Source: CAIKNB01 sp041658705
GTDB taxonomy: Bacteria; Patescibacteriota; Patescibacteriia; 2-12-FULL-60-25
Assembly: GCA_041658705.1 (NCBI GenBank)
Contig: JBAZZT010000003.1
Location: 1 to 64,000 of the forward strand
DNA: 64,000 nucleotides
Reading direction: 5' to 3'
Shown here: positions 55,991 to 63,967 of the stretch, piece after piece
How the letters are laid out: each line of letters opens with the position of its first letter
Position numbering within the stretch: position 1 is the stretch's first letter
Notes under the pieces: model-generated
Told to the model about the DNA's origin: nothing
Seen by the model: only the letters and a program-made list of their open reading frames with translations
The model's database searches: none
Position numbers and translations under genes: made by a program

Positions 55991-58144
55991 ATGAAGAAAG
56001 ACGCGCCAAATTTTTTGACCTGTCCGATTATCCCCGCAGCGCCGGAACCGGAAAAAACTCCGCCGCGCGATTTTTTGCATCAGGAAAAAATCGAAGTCCA
56101 AGCCGCTCAAGCGAAAACGACGCCAAATGTACCGCGTCCCCCGGTGCAAGATGAAACAACCCCGACGCAGCGACCGCGGCGTCATGCGCGACGGTTCATC
56201 TGGGCTGGGCTAGCGGTGCTTTTGATCGTGTTGTTAGGCGCGACCGTTCCGGCGGGCGTCGAATTTTCGCGCGCCGCTTGGTCGGCGCAAAGCGCCAAGC
56301 AACATCTGACGCAAGCCAAGACTATGGCGGAGAAGATGGATCTTGAAGGCGCGCAGAGCGAAGTGGCTTTGGCCAAGGACGATCTGATCTCGGCGCGCAC
56401 GTCTTTGGGCAGGGTGGGTTTTTGGCGCGATCTGCCGGGCATCGGCACGCAGCTGCGGGCGCTGGAAGACGCGGCGTTGGCCGGTACGCAGACTCTGGAA
56501 GGCGCGGGCGAAATTTTGTCCGTGTTCCAGACCGTGACCGAAGCGTTGCGCGGCGGGAGCTTGGCGGCGCAAAATTTGAATACTGGCATCGCACCTACGC
56601 GGCGCTTTTCGGATTTGAGCCGCGACGAAAAGCGCGAGCTCTTGCGCAAGTTCGACGCGGCGTTGCCGGAACTGCGCATGGCGAGCATCGATATCGACCT
56701 GGCGCTGCAGAGCTGGAATCGCGTACCCCAAGACGAACTCTTCGCTCCTGTGCGTTCGGCGCTCAAACCCTTGGCCGACGTGCTGCCGCAATTCAAGCAA
56801 ACTTTGGATCAAGCCGTGCCGCTCATCGAAGCCGCGCTGCCGCTCATGGGTTATCCGCAAAAAATCACCTATCTCATGGCGCTGCAGAATTCCGACGAGC
56901 TGCGTCCCGGCGGCGGCTTCATCGGCAACGTGGGCAGCATGAGCGTGGACTCGGGCGAGATAACCGACTTCGGCTTCACCGACGTCTACAACATCGACAA
57001 TCCAGCGTCGTTCGCCTGGAAGGAAAAACCGCCGCAGCCTTTAGCCGAAAGGCTGGGTATCAACGCTTGGTTCTTGCGCGACGCCAATTGGTCGCCGGAT
57101 TTCCCGACTTCGGCCGAACGCATGCTGGACTTCTATACTCGCGAAGTCACGTTGGCGACAGGCAAACCGCCGGCTGATCAGCCGAGCGCCGTCTTGGCGC
57201 TTGAACCAGCTGTCTTCAAAGCCCTGTTGCGTTTGACCGGACCGCTCACCGTGGACGGCATAACTTTCACCCAAGATAATTTCTTCGACAAGATACAATA
57301 CGAGGTCGAACAGGGATTCTTGAAACAGGGGATAGCGCTCGCCGAACGCAAGGCCATCGTGGGCAAGATCGGCGATGCCATGTTGGAGCGGCTCAAAGCC
57401 TTGCCCGCGGCGCGCTGGCCGGAAGTCTTGGACGTGCTGACCAAAGCCTTCGAACGCAAACAAATCATGCTCTACGCGCGGAATAATACTTTGCTCTCTG
57501 TCTTGGATCGGCGTGGTTGGACGGGGCGCGTGACACCGACGCAGGATGACTTCATGTGGGTCGTGGACGCCAACTTGGCCGCGCTCAAGACCGATGGAGT
57601 GATGGAGAAGACGGTCGAATATAAACTGGACCTGACGGCGGCGCAAGGTCCGCTGGCGACGGTCACGCTCAAATACCGCAACACCGCGACCCGCGCGGAT
57701 TGGCGCTACACGCGCTATCGCAGTTACACCCGGGTCTACGTTCCCGAAGGCAGCCAACTCATCTCCTCATCCGGCGCCATGCGTGATGATTTGAACAAAA
57801 CGGGCGGAGCTTTCATTCCCGGAAAAGTGGATGTGATGAAGGAACTGGGCAAGACAGTCTACGGCGCTTTCTGGTCGGTGGAACTGGGACAGACCGGAAC
57901 GCTGTCTTTCACTTACCGTTTGCCCCAAAGCGTGGCCGATCAGGCGCAAGAGGGGAAATATAGGTTGGATTGGCTAAAACAGGCTGGCGCGGATGACACG
58001 CGATTGACTTTGGACCTGAAATTCGGTAAGAACATACAGTCAGCCGTACCTGCCGAGGCCAAGGACAAATGGGGCGACAGCCGGTACGAATTGAACACTG
58101 ATTCTATTCAAGACAGGATGTTCGAAATGAAATTGGTCCAATAG
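55991..58144 (+). CDS. DUF4012 membrane-anchored protein
   Basis: A 717-residue protein typical of Patescibacteria and other bacteria with complex envelopes. A cytoplasmic Pro/Glu N-terminus (~1-60) is followed by one membrane helix near 65-88 (FIWAGLAVLLIVLLGATVPA), then a helical part (AKQHLTQAKTMAEKMDLEGA). The DUF4012 domain contains LMALQNSDELRPGGGFIGNV, GSMSVDSGEITDFGFTDVYN and NWSPDFPTSAERMLDFYTRE. The last ~150 residues are beta-rich. It is thought to lie at the cell surface, perhaps in polymer attachment. The ATG at 55991 is preferred over a TTG at 55955. It lies between the glycosyltransferases and mreB. Confidence 0.92.
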   Translation: MKKDAPNFLTCPIIPAAPEPEKTPPRDFLHQEKIEVQAAQAKTTPNVPRPPVQDETTPTQRPRRHARRFIWAGLAVLLIVLLGATVPAGVEFSRAAWSAQSAKQHLTQAKTMAEKMDLEGAQSEVALAKDDLISARTSLGRVGFWRDLPGIGTQLRALEDAALAGTQTLEGAGEILSVFQTVTEALRGGSLAAQNLNTGIAPTRRFSDLSRDEKRELLRKFDAALPELRMASIDIDLALQSWNRVPQDELFAPVRSALKPLADVLPQFKQTLDQAVPLIEAALPLMGYPQKITYLMALQNSDELRPGGGFIGNVGSMSVDSGEITDFGFTDVYNIDNPASFAWKEKPPQPLAERLGINAWFLRDANWSPDFPTSAERMLDFYTREVTLATGKPPADQPSAVLALEPAVFKALLRLTGPLTVDGITFTQDNFFDKIQYEVEQGFLKQGIALAERKAIVGKIGDAMLERLKALPAARWPEVLDVLTKAFERKQIMLYARNNTLLSVLDRRGWTGRVTPTQDDFMWVVDANLAALKTDGVMEKTVEYKLDLTAAQGPLATVTLKYRNTATRADWRYTRYRSYTRVYVPEGSQLISSSGAMRDDLNKTGGAFIPGKVDVMKELGKTVYGAFWSVELGQTGTLSFTYRLPQSVADQAQEGKYRLDWLKQAGADDTRLTLDLKFGKNIQSAVPAEAKDKWGDSRYELNTDSIQDRMFEMKLVQ

Positions 58145-58167
58145 GTTTATAGGACCTATATCCTCCC

Positions 58168-59172
58168 ATGTTCGCCAAAAAAATCGGCATTGACCTGGGC
58201 ACGACCACGGTGCTCGTCTTCATTCCGCGCAAAGGGATCGTGCTTAACGAGCCTTCGGTCGTCGCTATTTCGTTGGCGGACAAACGCGTGCTCGCCGTGG
58301 GGCGCGAAGCCAAGGAGATGTTGGGGCGCACGCCGGACACCATCGTGGCCAAGCGTCCGCTCAAAGACGGGGTCATCGCCGACTATCGCACGACCGAAGC
58401 CATGCTGCGCTACTTCATCAACAAAGCTTTGGGCGGCATTCGGTTGTTCCGTCCTGAAGTCATGGTGGCTGTCCCCGGCGGCATCACTTCGACCGAACGC
58501 CGCGCGGTCATCGACGCGACCATCTCGGCCGGCGCGCGCGCCGCTTACATCATCAAAGAACCCGTGGTCGCGGCTATCGGCGCGGACATCCCCATCGGTT
58601 CGGCTTCCGGCCACATGATCGTGGACATCGGAGGCGGCACCAGCGAAATCGCGGTCATCTCGCTCGGCGGCATCGTCGCATCAAGTTCGGTGCGCATCGG
58701 CGGCAACAAACTCGATATGGCGATTCAGGAACATACTCGGCGCAAATACGGTTTGGCTATCGGCGAACGGACCTCGGAAGAAATCAAGATTCGCATCGGC
58801 AGCGCGCTGTATCTGGAAGAAAAGCTCGAGATGCAGGCTAAGGGACGCGATATGATTTCGGGTCTGCCGCGCATCGTGACCGTGACCAGCGATGACGTGA
58901 CCGACGCCATTCAACACGAACTCCAAGGCATCATCGAAGCGGTCAAGGAAGTCTTGTATGTCACGCCGCCGGAACTTTCGGCCGACGTGATGGAAAAGGG
59001 CATGGTGCTTTCGGGCGGCACGGCGCAATTGCGCAATTTGGATAAACTCATCTCCGAGGCGACCGGCGTGCCGGTCTTCGTGGCCGACAATCCGCAACTG
59101 TGCGTAGCCAAAGGCACGGGCATCGCGCTGGAGAATCTTGAATCTTACAAGCGCAGTATTTTTTCGTCATAA
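58168..59172 (+). CDS. mreB: Cell-shape actin MreB
   Basis: A 334-residue bacterial actin. ATP-site motifs: GIDLGTTTVLVF (phosphate 1), VAVPGGITSTERRAVIDATI, MIVDIGGGTSEIAVISLGGI (phosphate 2) and GMVLSGGTAQLRNLDKLISE (adenosine). The length is normal. MreB guides cell-wall synthesis, in line with the neighbouring glycosyltransferases and DUF4012 protein. No mreC/mreD follows; the gene ends at a terminator. Confidence 0.96.
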   Translation: MFAKKIGIDLGTTTVLVFIPRKGIVLNEPSVVAISLADKRVLAVGREAKEMLGRTPDTIVAKRPLKDGVIADYRTTEAMLRYFINKALGGIRLFRPEVMVAVPGGITSTERRAVIDATISAGARAAYIIKEPVVAAIGADIPIGSASGHMIVDIGGGTSEIAVISLGGIVASSSVRIGGNKLDMAIQEHTRRKYGLAIGERTSEEIKIRIGSALYLEEKLEMQAKGRDMISGLPRIVTVTSDDVTDAIQHELQGIIEAVKEVLYVTPPELSADVMEKGMVLSGGTAQLRNLDKLISEATGVPVFVADNPQLCVAKGTGIALENLESYKRSIFSS

Positions 59173-59177
59173 AACAA

Positions 59178-59200
59178 CGCCCCCGAGATTCGGGGGTTTT
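59178..59200. terminator. Bidirectional terminator between mreB and the 169-aa gene
   Basis: GCCCCCGA ga TTCGGGGG is followed by TTTTG on the plus strand and, on the minus strand, by GTTGTTTTATG. Confidence 0.85.
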
Positions 59201-59216
59201 GAGTAGCCGCTAGACG

Positions 59217-59726
59217 TCAGCAGAGGAGCGGCGTGTATACGGCAAGCGGGCGAGCGGAGAATCCCGGCAAGCACTCGAGCGGAAAGTAGGCGGCGACGAG
59301 GCGCATGCCTTTTTCGACCCGCATGTAGCGCTCGATCCGGTTTTCGTTTTTGCGTTTGAAATACAAACGGGCCTCGCGCAGGATGCCGCCATAGATTCGT
59401 CTGATCTCGTCGCACGGGGCGTAGTATACGAAGTACTCGTAGCTGTCTTGATCGGGGCCGTTGACGTATTCCATGAGTTGGCGGCCCTGGAGCGTGTCTT
59501 TGAAGACGTGGTCGCAGTACAAGGTGACGATCGGATAGAGCCCGGCCCGGACGACGTGATCGTAACTCTTGCCCGTATGATCCAGTGGCGCACTCGACAA
59601 GTCCGCGGCGGCCTTGAGCCAAAGCAGTTCGAGGAACGCTTTGCTCTTCGGGTCTTCGCCGAAGTAGACGCTGGCCAGTTTGGCCGTGCCGAAAATACCT
59701 TTTTTCAAAGTCCGAAAGTTATCCAT
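59217..59726 (-). CDS. Hypothetical protein, about 169-174 aa
   Basis: A soluble protein with aromatic-rich stretches: GIFGTAKLASVYFGEDPKSK, AGLYPIVTLYCDHVFKDTLQ, YEYFVYYAPCDEIRRIYGGI and YMRVEKGMRLVAAYFPLECL. It may bind a small ligand, but there is no known family. Three in-frame starts exist: 59741, 59729 and 59726. The last is chosen since GAGG lies 5 nt upstream. It is a single cassette with promoter and shared terminator. Confidence 0.68.
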   Translation of the reverse strand: MDNFRTLKKGIFGTAKLASVYFGEDPKSKAFLELLWLKAAADLSSAPLDHTGKSYDHVVRAGLYPIVTLYCDHVFKDTLQGRQLMEYVNGPDQDSYEYFVYYAPCDEIRRIYGGILREARLYFKRKNENRIERYMRVEKGMRLVAAYFPLECLPGFSARPLAVYTPLLC

Positions 59727-59770
59727 CATGCCCTCATCCATCGATTGACGGGACTCGTTCGCACCTAAGA

Positions 59771-59799
59771 TTTAAACCATACTCCGCGCTCCGCGTCAA
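59771..59799 (-). promoter_or_regulatory. Promoter of the 169-aa gene
   Basis: On the minus strand, TTGACG (59794-59799), 17 nt, TTTAAA (59771-59776). Confidence 0.45.
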
Positions 59800-59809
59800 A
59801 CCGCGACCC

Positions 59810-59886
59810 TGCCACGTCGCTCCCGCCAAAGGTGGGCGCAGCGCGAACGAACGTGGCCTGGCCAAGGCGCTCGTGAGCGCCACGGC
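59810..59886. repeat. CCACGTCGCTC / CCACGGC palindromes
   Basis: GCCACGTCGCTCCCGCC...GCGAACGAACGTGGC and CCAAGGCGCTCGTGAGCGCCACGG form two neighbouring hairpins of the CCACGGC family, between two divergent promoters. No ORF is present. Confidence 0.7.
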
Positions 59887-59915
59887 TTGCAATTCCGTCG
59901 GATTGCGCTTATATT
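59887..59915 (+). promoter_or_regulatory. Promoter of the 223-aa membrane protein gene
   Basis: TTGCAA (59887-59892), 17 nt, TATATT (59910-59915), followed by AAAGGAGAAG and the ATG at 59943. Confidence 0.65.
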
Positions 59916-59942
59916 CATCCGTCCCTTCAAAGGAGAAGTCTA

Positions 59943-60614
59943 ATGCAAGATGAGGACAGCTTGGAGCAGGAAGATGAAGCGCGCGAATTGAAGCGGCGCA
60001 TCCAGTCCTACCAACTCTGCGCCCTATTGGCGATATTGATGAGCGTGTGGCTCGCGAACTTGGTCAAGAGCCGCTGGGGCATTGATTTGCCTCCGGATAT
60101 CCTTGTCTATTGGTTCTTTTTCACCATGTCGCCGAGCCTGATCTCACTTTTCATCGGGGGAGATCATCCGACCAAGGGTCAAGAGAAGTGGGCCAAGCGC
60201 TTCTTGGTCTGGATCTTGGGCACCTTGAGCTTGAGCACGCTCTTCATCCCCGGGGTGCACGTGGCGCGATACGGCCTCGAGCACACGGGTTGCCTCTTCA
60301 ACTCCGACGAATGGCAAGCTAACCACGGCGTGTTGCACGGTGTCGTGATCGGCTACCTCTGCGCCGATGGAGTGGTTTGCGTGAAAGAAGCGCCCCAAGA
60401 GCCTCGTGTCTACGCCGTCGGATTCGAGGCGCTGCCGTGGTACGAAGCGCGACAGGTCGACACGACTTCCGTCTGCCCTTTCATTCTGTTGCCGGTCGAA
60501 TCACGTTTGCCCGTGCCGGGTGAACGCATCGCAGTGCCGGTCGAGTATTGCGTGAATCCGGCGCGCCGCCCCCGCCTTGCACCGTCCGGTGCAGGGCGCA
60601 ACAGCGCACCTTGA
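59943..60614 (+). CDS. Membrane protein, 223 aa
   Basis: An acidic N-terminus is followed by membrane segments at about residues 22-42, 52-74 and 88-106. The ~115-residue outer or inner domain has cysteines in TGCLFNSDEWQANHGVLHGV, GYLCADGVVCVKEAP and VCPFILLPVESRLPVPGERI, and looks beta-rich. No family is recognised. The Shine-Dalgarno AAGGAGAAG is strong. It is a complete cassette with promoter and terminator. Confidence 0.72.
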   Translation: MQDEDSLEQEDEARELKRRIQSYQLCALLAILMSVWLANLVKSRWGIDLPPDILVYWFFFTMSPSLISLFIGGDHPTKGQEKWAKRFLVWILGTLSLSTLFIPGVHVARYGLEHTGCLFNSDEWQANHGVLHGVVIGYLCADGVVCVKEAPQEPRVYAVGFEALPWYEARQVDTTSVCPFILLPVESRLPVPGERIAVPVEYCVNPARRPRLAPSGAGRNSAP

Positions 60615-60616
60615 AC

Positions 60617-60648
60617 GCGCGGTCCCGTACTTCCCGGGACCGCTTTTT
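60617..60648 (+). terminator. Terminator of the 223-aa membrane protein gene
   Basis: GCGGTCCC gtacttcc CGGGACCGC is followed by TTTTT. Confidence 0.9.
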
Positions 60649-60653
60649 AAAAA

Positions 60654-60683
60654 TTGCCCCCTGACTAGATTTACCTGTAGACT
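60654..60683 (+). promoter_or_regulatory. Promoter shared by the two putative target genes, copy 2
   Basis: TTGCCC (60654-60659), 18 nt, TAGACT within TGTAGACTATC. It is the counterpart of 27079-27108. Confidence 0.55.
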
Positions 60684-60704
60684 ATCCCACAGACTCTCCT
60701 GAAC

Positions 60705-61748
60705 ATGCCCACCAATCCCTTCGAAACCCCTAAAAGTAAAATAGTCCCTGAACTTGTCGAAGGGCTACCTTATACTTCCGGAATCCGCCGGCAAGATTTG
60801 CCGACTTCTGTCAGGAAACATGCGGATAAGCTCGCTGCGCAGATAAAAGAAATCTACGCCAAATACGGAGCGAAGAACTTCGAAGAACTTAAGGAGAACA
60901 AAAAGCTGTCAGCCCAAGATGCGCGAAAGGTTGCCGATCTGTTCAAAGCTTTCCAGAAAGCCGTCGAGAAGAACGAGATTGAATCGGTCAGCCCGCAGGA
61001 AGCCATCGAAGCCTTAGGCCGCGAGAACGTCCACGGCATCGAAGATGTCGAGGCCATGCTAGGAGAAGGTTTCGTCGATATCTCCAAAGTCCCGCCCATC
61101 CCATACACCGCAGACGACCTAAAGAAATCCAAAGAGATCAAAGAAAAGACTGGCATAGAAGAAATGCTCATCCTCTTCGTCGCGGATAAGGACGGCAAAC
61201 CGCTCACCGGAGAGCGCATGAACGGACTCATCCAAACTGAATACACAAGGCTCGGCCTAGGCAAATTCCTGTTCAATACCGATTGGTACAAGAACGAGGA
61301 CTTCTTCAAGAAGCTGGGCTTGAAGTATGAATGGAAGCTCATCACCAAACAGACCATCCCTGAATCAAAGAACAAGCGCCACCATCACGAACCAGGCGAC
61401 AGCTTCACCCACCAAGACACCCAAGAGTTCGCCATCGAGGAATACGCCAGGAAGCTCGATATCCCTCGCGACCAGTTACATCGTCCAGAGCCTTTCCAAA
61501 TGCTCTATGCCGCCGCCCTTCATTTGATCGCGACCGAACGTCTCCACGGCAAGGGTAAGGGTGAACGTATCCTCGCAAACGAATATCACTGGTCTGATGT
61601 TCGCTCCTCGGGTGGGAGCCTGGTGCGCGTCGGCAATGCCGGTCCGGATGGCGCGCGCGTGGGCGGGAGCTCCCATGGCGATCGGGACGACGATTTCGGT
61701 GTCTGCCTTTCGCGTGAGCCTTTTTCTACCAAATCCTTGGACGCTTGA
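60705..61748 (+). CDS. Putative DGR target protein with variable C-terminus, copy 2
   Basis: A 347-residue paralog of the protein at 27142. The body is nearly the same (LPTSVRKHADKLAAQIKEIY, VPPIPYTADDLKKSKEIKEK, HHEPGDSFTHQDTQEFAIEE). Two parts differ. First, after NPFETP the segment SKIVPELVEGLPYTSG replaces ASNLTASH of copy 1; its DNA is a piece of a dispersed palindrome. Second, the C-terminal SSGGSLVRVGNAGPDGARVG... to GVCLSREPF differs at about 15 isolated positions from copy 1, with HGDRDDDFGVC resembling the NRNNN-G-F end of FGE/C-type-lectin variable regions. The promoter is shared with copy 1. Confidence 0.8.
   Translation: MPTNPFETPKSKIVPELVEGLPYTSGIRRQDLPTSVRKHADKLAAQIKEIYAKYGAKNFEELKENKKLSAQDARKVADLFKAFQKAVEKNEIESVSPQEAIEALGRENVHGIEDVEAMLGEGFVDISKVPPIPYTADDLKKSKEIKEKTGIEEMLILFVADKDGKPLTGERMNGLIQTEYTRLGLGKFLFNTDWYKNEDFFKKLGLKYEWKLITKQTIPESKNKRHHHEPGDSFTHQDTQEFAIEEYARKLDIPRDQLHRPEPFQMLYAAALHLIATERLHGKGKGERILANEYHWSDVRSSGGSLVRVGNAGPDGARVGGSSHGDRDDDFGVCLSREPFSTKSLDA
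60729..60780. repeat. Dispersed-repeat fragment inside the N-terminus of target copy 2
   Basis: AGTCCCTGAACTTGTCG and AAGGGCTACCT (60743-60770) match the complement of the AGGTAGCCCTTCGAC unit at about 10315. The paralog at 27142 lacks it and has other sequence of shorter length. Confidence 0.75.
61603..61713 (+). other. Putative DGR variable region, copy 2
   Basis: Codons AGC CTG, CGC, AAT, CCG GAT, CGC, GGG AGC, CAT, GAT and GAC GAC GAT stand at the positions that differ from copy 1. The fixed codons between them lack adenine. The CGG in the middle of GAT CGG GAC GAC GAT is kept in both, as expected if the template reads AAY CGG AAY AAY AAY. Confidence 0.65.
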
Positions 61749-61778
61749 TTCTTTGACCCTTAACTTTTGTTTTCGAAT

Positions 61779-61817
61779 TTTTTCCTAAAACAAGACCCGA
61801 GGAGTAAACCTCGGGTC
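61779..61817 (-). terminator. Terminator of the PRTase-SLOG gene
   Basis: On the minus strand GACCCGAGG tttact CCTCGGGTC is followed by TTGTTTTAGG. Confidence 0.85.
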
Positions 61818-61826
61818 GGAGATGGG

Positions 61827-63683
61827 TCAGGCTGCGGAAAGCGCGAGAGCTTTTTCCACGGCTTGGGCCAGGTTGGAGCAGGCAATCAGGTTGGGGCGCT
61901 TGGCCAGTCGCTTGTGGCGCAAGAGATAGGTGGCCACCGCGCCGTAGCCTTTGACGAGCAGCGTGGGTTTGCCGGCTTCGAGCGCCAAGATGACCTCGCG
62001 CAACGTGCCGACGCCGCCGCCCAAGGCGAGCACGGCGTGCGAGTCGGCGATCATCTGTCGCCGCATCTCATCTTTGTCGCCGTCCGCGAACTTCACCGGT
62101 ACGCCGCCGTACATGTCGTCGGTCCGGCCTTCGCTGTAGCCCGGTTGGTAGAGCCTGACTTCGGGGTTCGCGACCTTGGCGCTCGCGAGCGTCGCCTTCA
62201 GCACCGCGCCGGGATTGCCCTCGGACGTTCCGGCCAGGAAGGAACAATGCGGTCCCAGGTTGTCGGCTACGAACTTTGCGCACTGTTCCGGCAAGTCACG
62301 CTGGCCGCTGCCGACGATCAGGATGTTCAGGTGCGTGTGGTCTTGGCCGTTCGGCACCGAGTCAGGCAAGGCTTCCAGTGGATACCTTCCTGATTCATTG
62401 GTCAGGATCGCGCGCCAGGTCTTGGACGCCAGCATGCATTCGAGCTGCCGCTCGGTCTTGTCGCGAGCGACGGCCTCGGCTTGTTCCGCGCGCCAGGTTT
62501 TGGTTTCTTGCCGGTGCGTGACGCGTTCGGCTTTGACGTTCTTCCGATGTTCGGCGAGACGTCCGCAGCGGCGCTTCTTCCACTCGCTGTACTGATGGGT
62601 GAACTGTTCCGTGATGCCGTCGGCTGCGTAGACGTAGCCGTCCGGCACGGACATGAGGCAGGCGCGGATGGCTTGCGACGCTTCGCTCGGACACTCCCTG
62701 ACCTTGGTTCGGCTGTTGTCGTAGTCGATGCCCATGAGTTCGGGGCTGTCCTCGAACGTCTCGTCCGGATTGACGCCCCAGTTGAGGTTGGTGTGATGAT
62801 CCAGATCGTGACCGTGCTCGTTCGAGCCGACGAGGCTCCACCCGGTGAAACCGAGTTCGGCTTGCCGCGGCTCGAAGAACTTCTTGAGCGCATTGATTTG
62901 GCGTCCCGAGTCGACGGTCGAATCAACGAACAGCACGTGCTTGCCGCGGAGCGTTCCGCGGCGCGCGAAGTCGTCGAGCTTGTCGGTATCGAGTCCGTCA
63001 CCGCTCCCGCCCTGATCCACCTTGAGCGATTCCATCGAAGCGAAGCCGAGCGCGCGCTGCAGGATAAGGCAGGGGAGACGTCCGCCGCGATCCACGGAGA
63101 CGAGCACGGCGTCAGCGAGTTTGGCGCCGTAGCGCTTGAGATGCTTCACCACCGACTTGTACAAGCCGTAGTAGGGGACGGCGCGCGCGATGCGTTCCAT
63201 CTCGCCCACGGCGGCGAGCAAGCCCGTGGCCTTGAAGTAGTCTTCGCGGCTGATGCGCAGCTTGATCTTGTCGGGATCGGCGTTGAAGTCGCGCATGAGC
63301 GGGATTTTGTAGAAGAATTTCTCTTCGCCGCTGTTTTCATCTTTGCCGCGCGTGTAGGCAAAGCGGAAGATCTCGTTGGCTTCGTCCACCCGGCGCATGC
63401 GCGCGACGTGGCCCAAACCATCGAACTCCGCCAAACGCCGCTTCTCGAGCTTGAAGCGCGGCGTGAACTCATCCTCTTCGAAAGTCGGAGGTTCGTAAGG
63501 CGGCGGCCCGCAGCGTCCCGCTTGGTAAGCGGTGAGCAGGCTCCACTGGATCGGCGGCAGGCTGATGACGAGTCTCTGCTGAATGGATTGCTTTTGCTGA
63601 ATGGATTGCCGGAGACTAAAACCCATGGTCATGCTCATTCGACGTACTCCTCGTGAACGGTTACGGCCTCTTGTCATGCTCAT
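61827..63683 (-). CDS. Phosphoribosyltransferase fused to a SLOG/LOG-like domain
   Basis: A 618-residue two-enzyme fusion. The first half holds a type I phosphoribosyltransferase fold: AVLVSVDRGGRLPCLILQRA and then KHVLFVDSTVDSGRQINALK, with the PRPP loop VDSTVDSG, within about residues 185-280. A linker with coiled-coil character (WKKRRCGRLAEHRKNVKAER) follows. The last ~190 residues are a Rossmann SLOG/LOG-type domain: LNILIVGSGQRDLPEQCAKF, HCSFLAGTSEGNPG and HAVLALGGGVGTLREVILAL, corresponding to the PGGxGTxxE motif of LOG phosphoribohydrolases. The fusion suggests linked breakage and making of nucleotide N-glycosidic bonds, or nucleotide sensing. The start is 63683 or 63638; the two share a duplicated ribosome-binding segment. 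Confidence 0.78.
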   Translation of the reverse strand: MSMTRGRNRSRGVRRMSMTMGFSLRQSIQQKQSIQQRLVISLPPIQWSLLTAYQAGRCGPPPYEPPTFEEDEFTPRFKLEKRRLAEFDGLGHVARMRRVDEANEIFRFAYTRGKDENSGEEKFFYKIPLMRDFNADPDKIKLRISREDYFKATGLLAAVGEMERIARAVPYYGLYKSVVKHLKRYGAKLADAVLVSVDRGGRLPCLILQRALGFASMESLKVDQGGSGDGLDTDKLDDFARRGTLRGKHVLFVDSTVDSGRQINALKKFFEPRQAELGFTGWSLVGSNEHGHDLDHHTNLNWGVNPDETFEDSPELMGIDYDNSRTKVRECPSEASQAIRACLMSVPDGYVYAADGITEQFTHQYSEWKKRRCGRLAEHRKNVKAERVTHRQETKTWRAEQAEAVARDKTERQLECMLASKTWRAILTNESGRYPLEALPDSVPNGQDHTHLNILIVGSGQRDLPEQCAKFVADNLGPHCSFLAGTSEGNPGAVLKATLASAKVANPEVRLYQPGYSEGRTDDMYGGVPVKFADGDKDEMRRQMIADSHAVLALGGGVGTLREVILALEAGKPTLLVKGYGAVATYLLRHKRLAKRPNLIACSNLAQAVEKALALSAA

Positions 63684-63705
63684 TTGGCATGCTCCTTGTG
63701 AACGT
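63625..63705 (-). promoter_or_regulatory. Duplicated ribosome-binding site and start codon, 45 bp apart
   Basis: On the minus strand GTTCACAAGGAGCATGCC plus AAATGAGCATGAC is repeated as GTTCACGAGGAGTACGTC plus GAATGAGCATGACC. Both have a GGAG Shine-Dalgarno and an in-frame ATG, so two proteins differing by 15 residues may be made. Confidence 0.8.
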
Positions 63706-63731
63706 GCGTTGCGCTTTTTACGCAATAGCCC

Positions 63732-63760
63732 AAACTAGCAAAGATTTTCAGGCCGGTCAA
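63732..63760 (-). promoter_or_regulatory. Promoter of the PRTase-SLOG gene
   Basis: On the minus strand, TTGACC (63755-63760), 17 nt, TAGTTT (63732-63737). Confidence 0.55.
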
Positions 63761-63824
63761 GTATCTTGGAGGTAAAATCCCGATGAACCAAAACCTCACA
63801 CTTTTTTCCTATCAGCAATTTTAT

Positions 63825-63967
63825 TGATGCGGCCTAGTCCTGCTGTCATTGCGAACGCATAATCCAAAAGCGCGTGGCAATCTCCGGAGTCCAGAGATTG
63901 CCGCGCGCAATTAATCTATGCGCTCGCAATGACACAAGCGAATCGCCCAACGCGCAAAGCTTAATTT
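63825..63967. repeat. GTCATTGCGAG dispersed element, copy 6
   Basis: CCTAGTCCTGCTGTCATTGC at the left, the core GGCAATCTCCGGAGTCC and CAGAGATTGCCGCGCGC, and CTCGCAATGACACAAGC at the right. The terminal arms are decayed (CGCCCAACGCGCAAAGC). The stretch from 63761 to the window end holds no gene. Confidence 0.8.

Noticed and set aside
62481..63656. Plus-strand ORF of 391 codons opposite the PRTase-SLOG gene
   Set aside because: The minus strand shows the PRPP-loop and SLOG motifs, a promoter, Shine-Dalgarno and terminator; the plus frame shows none.
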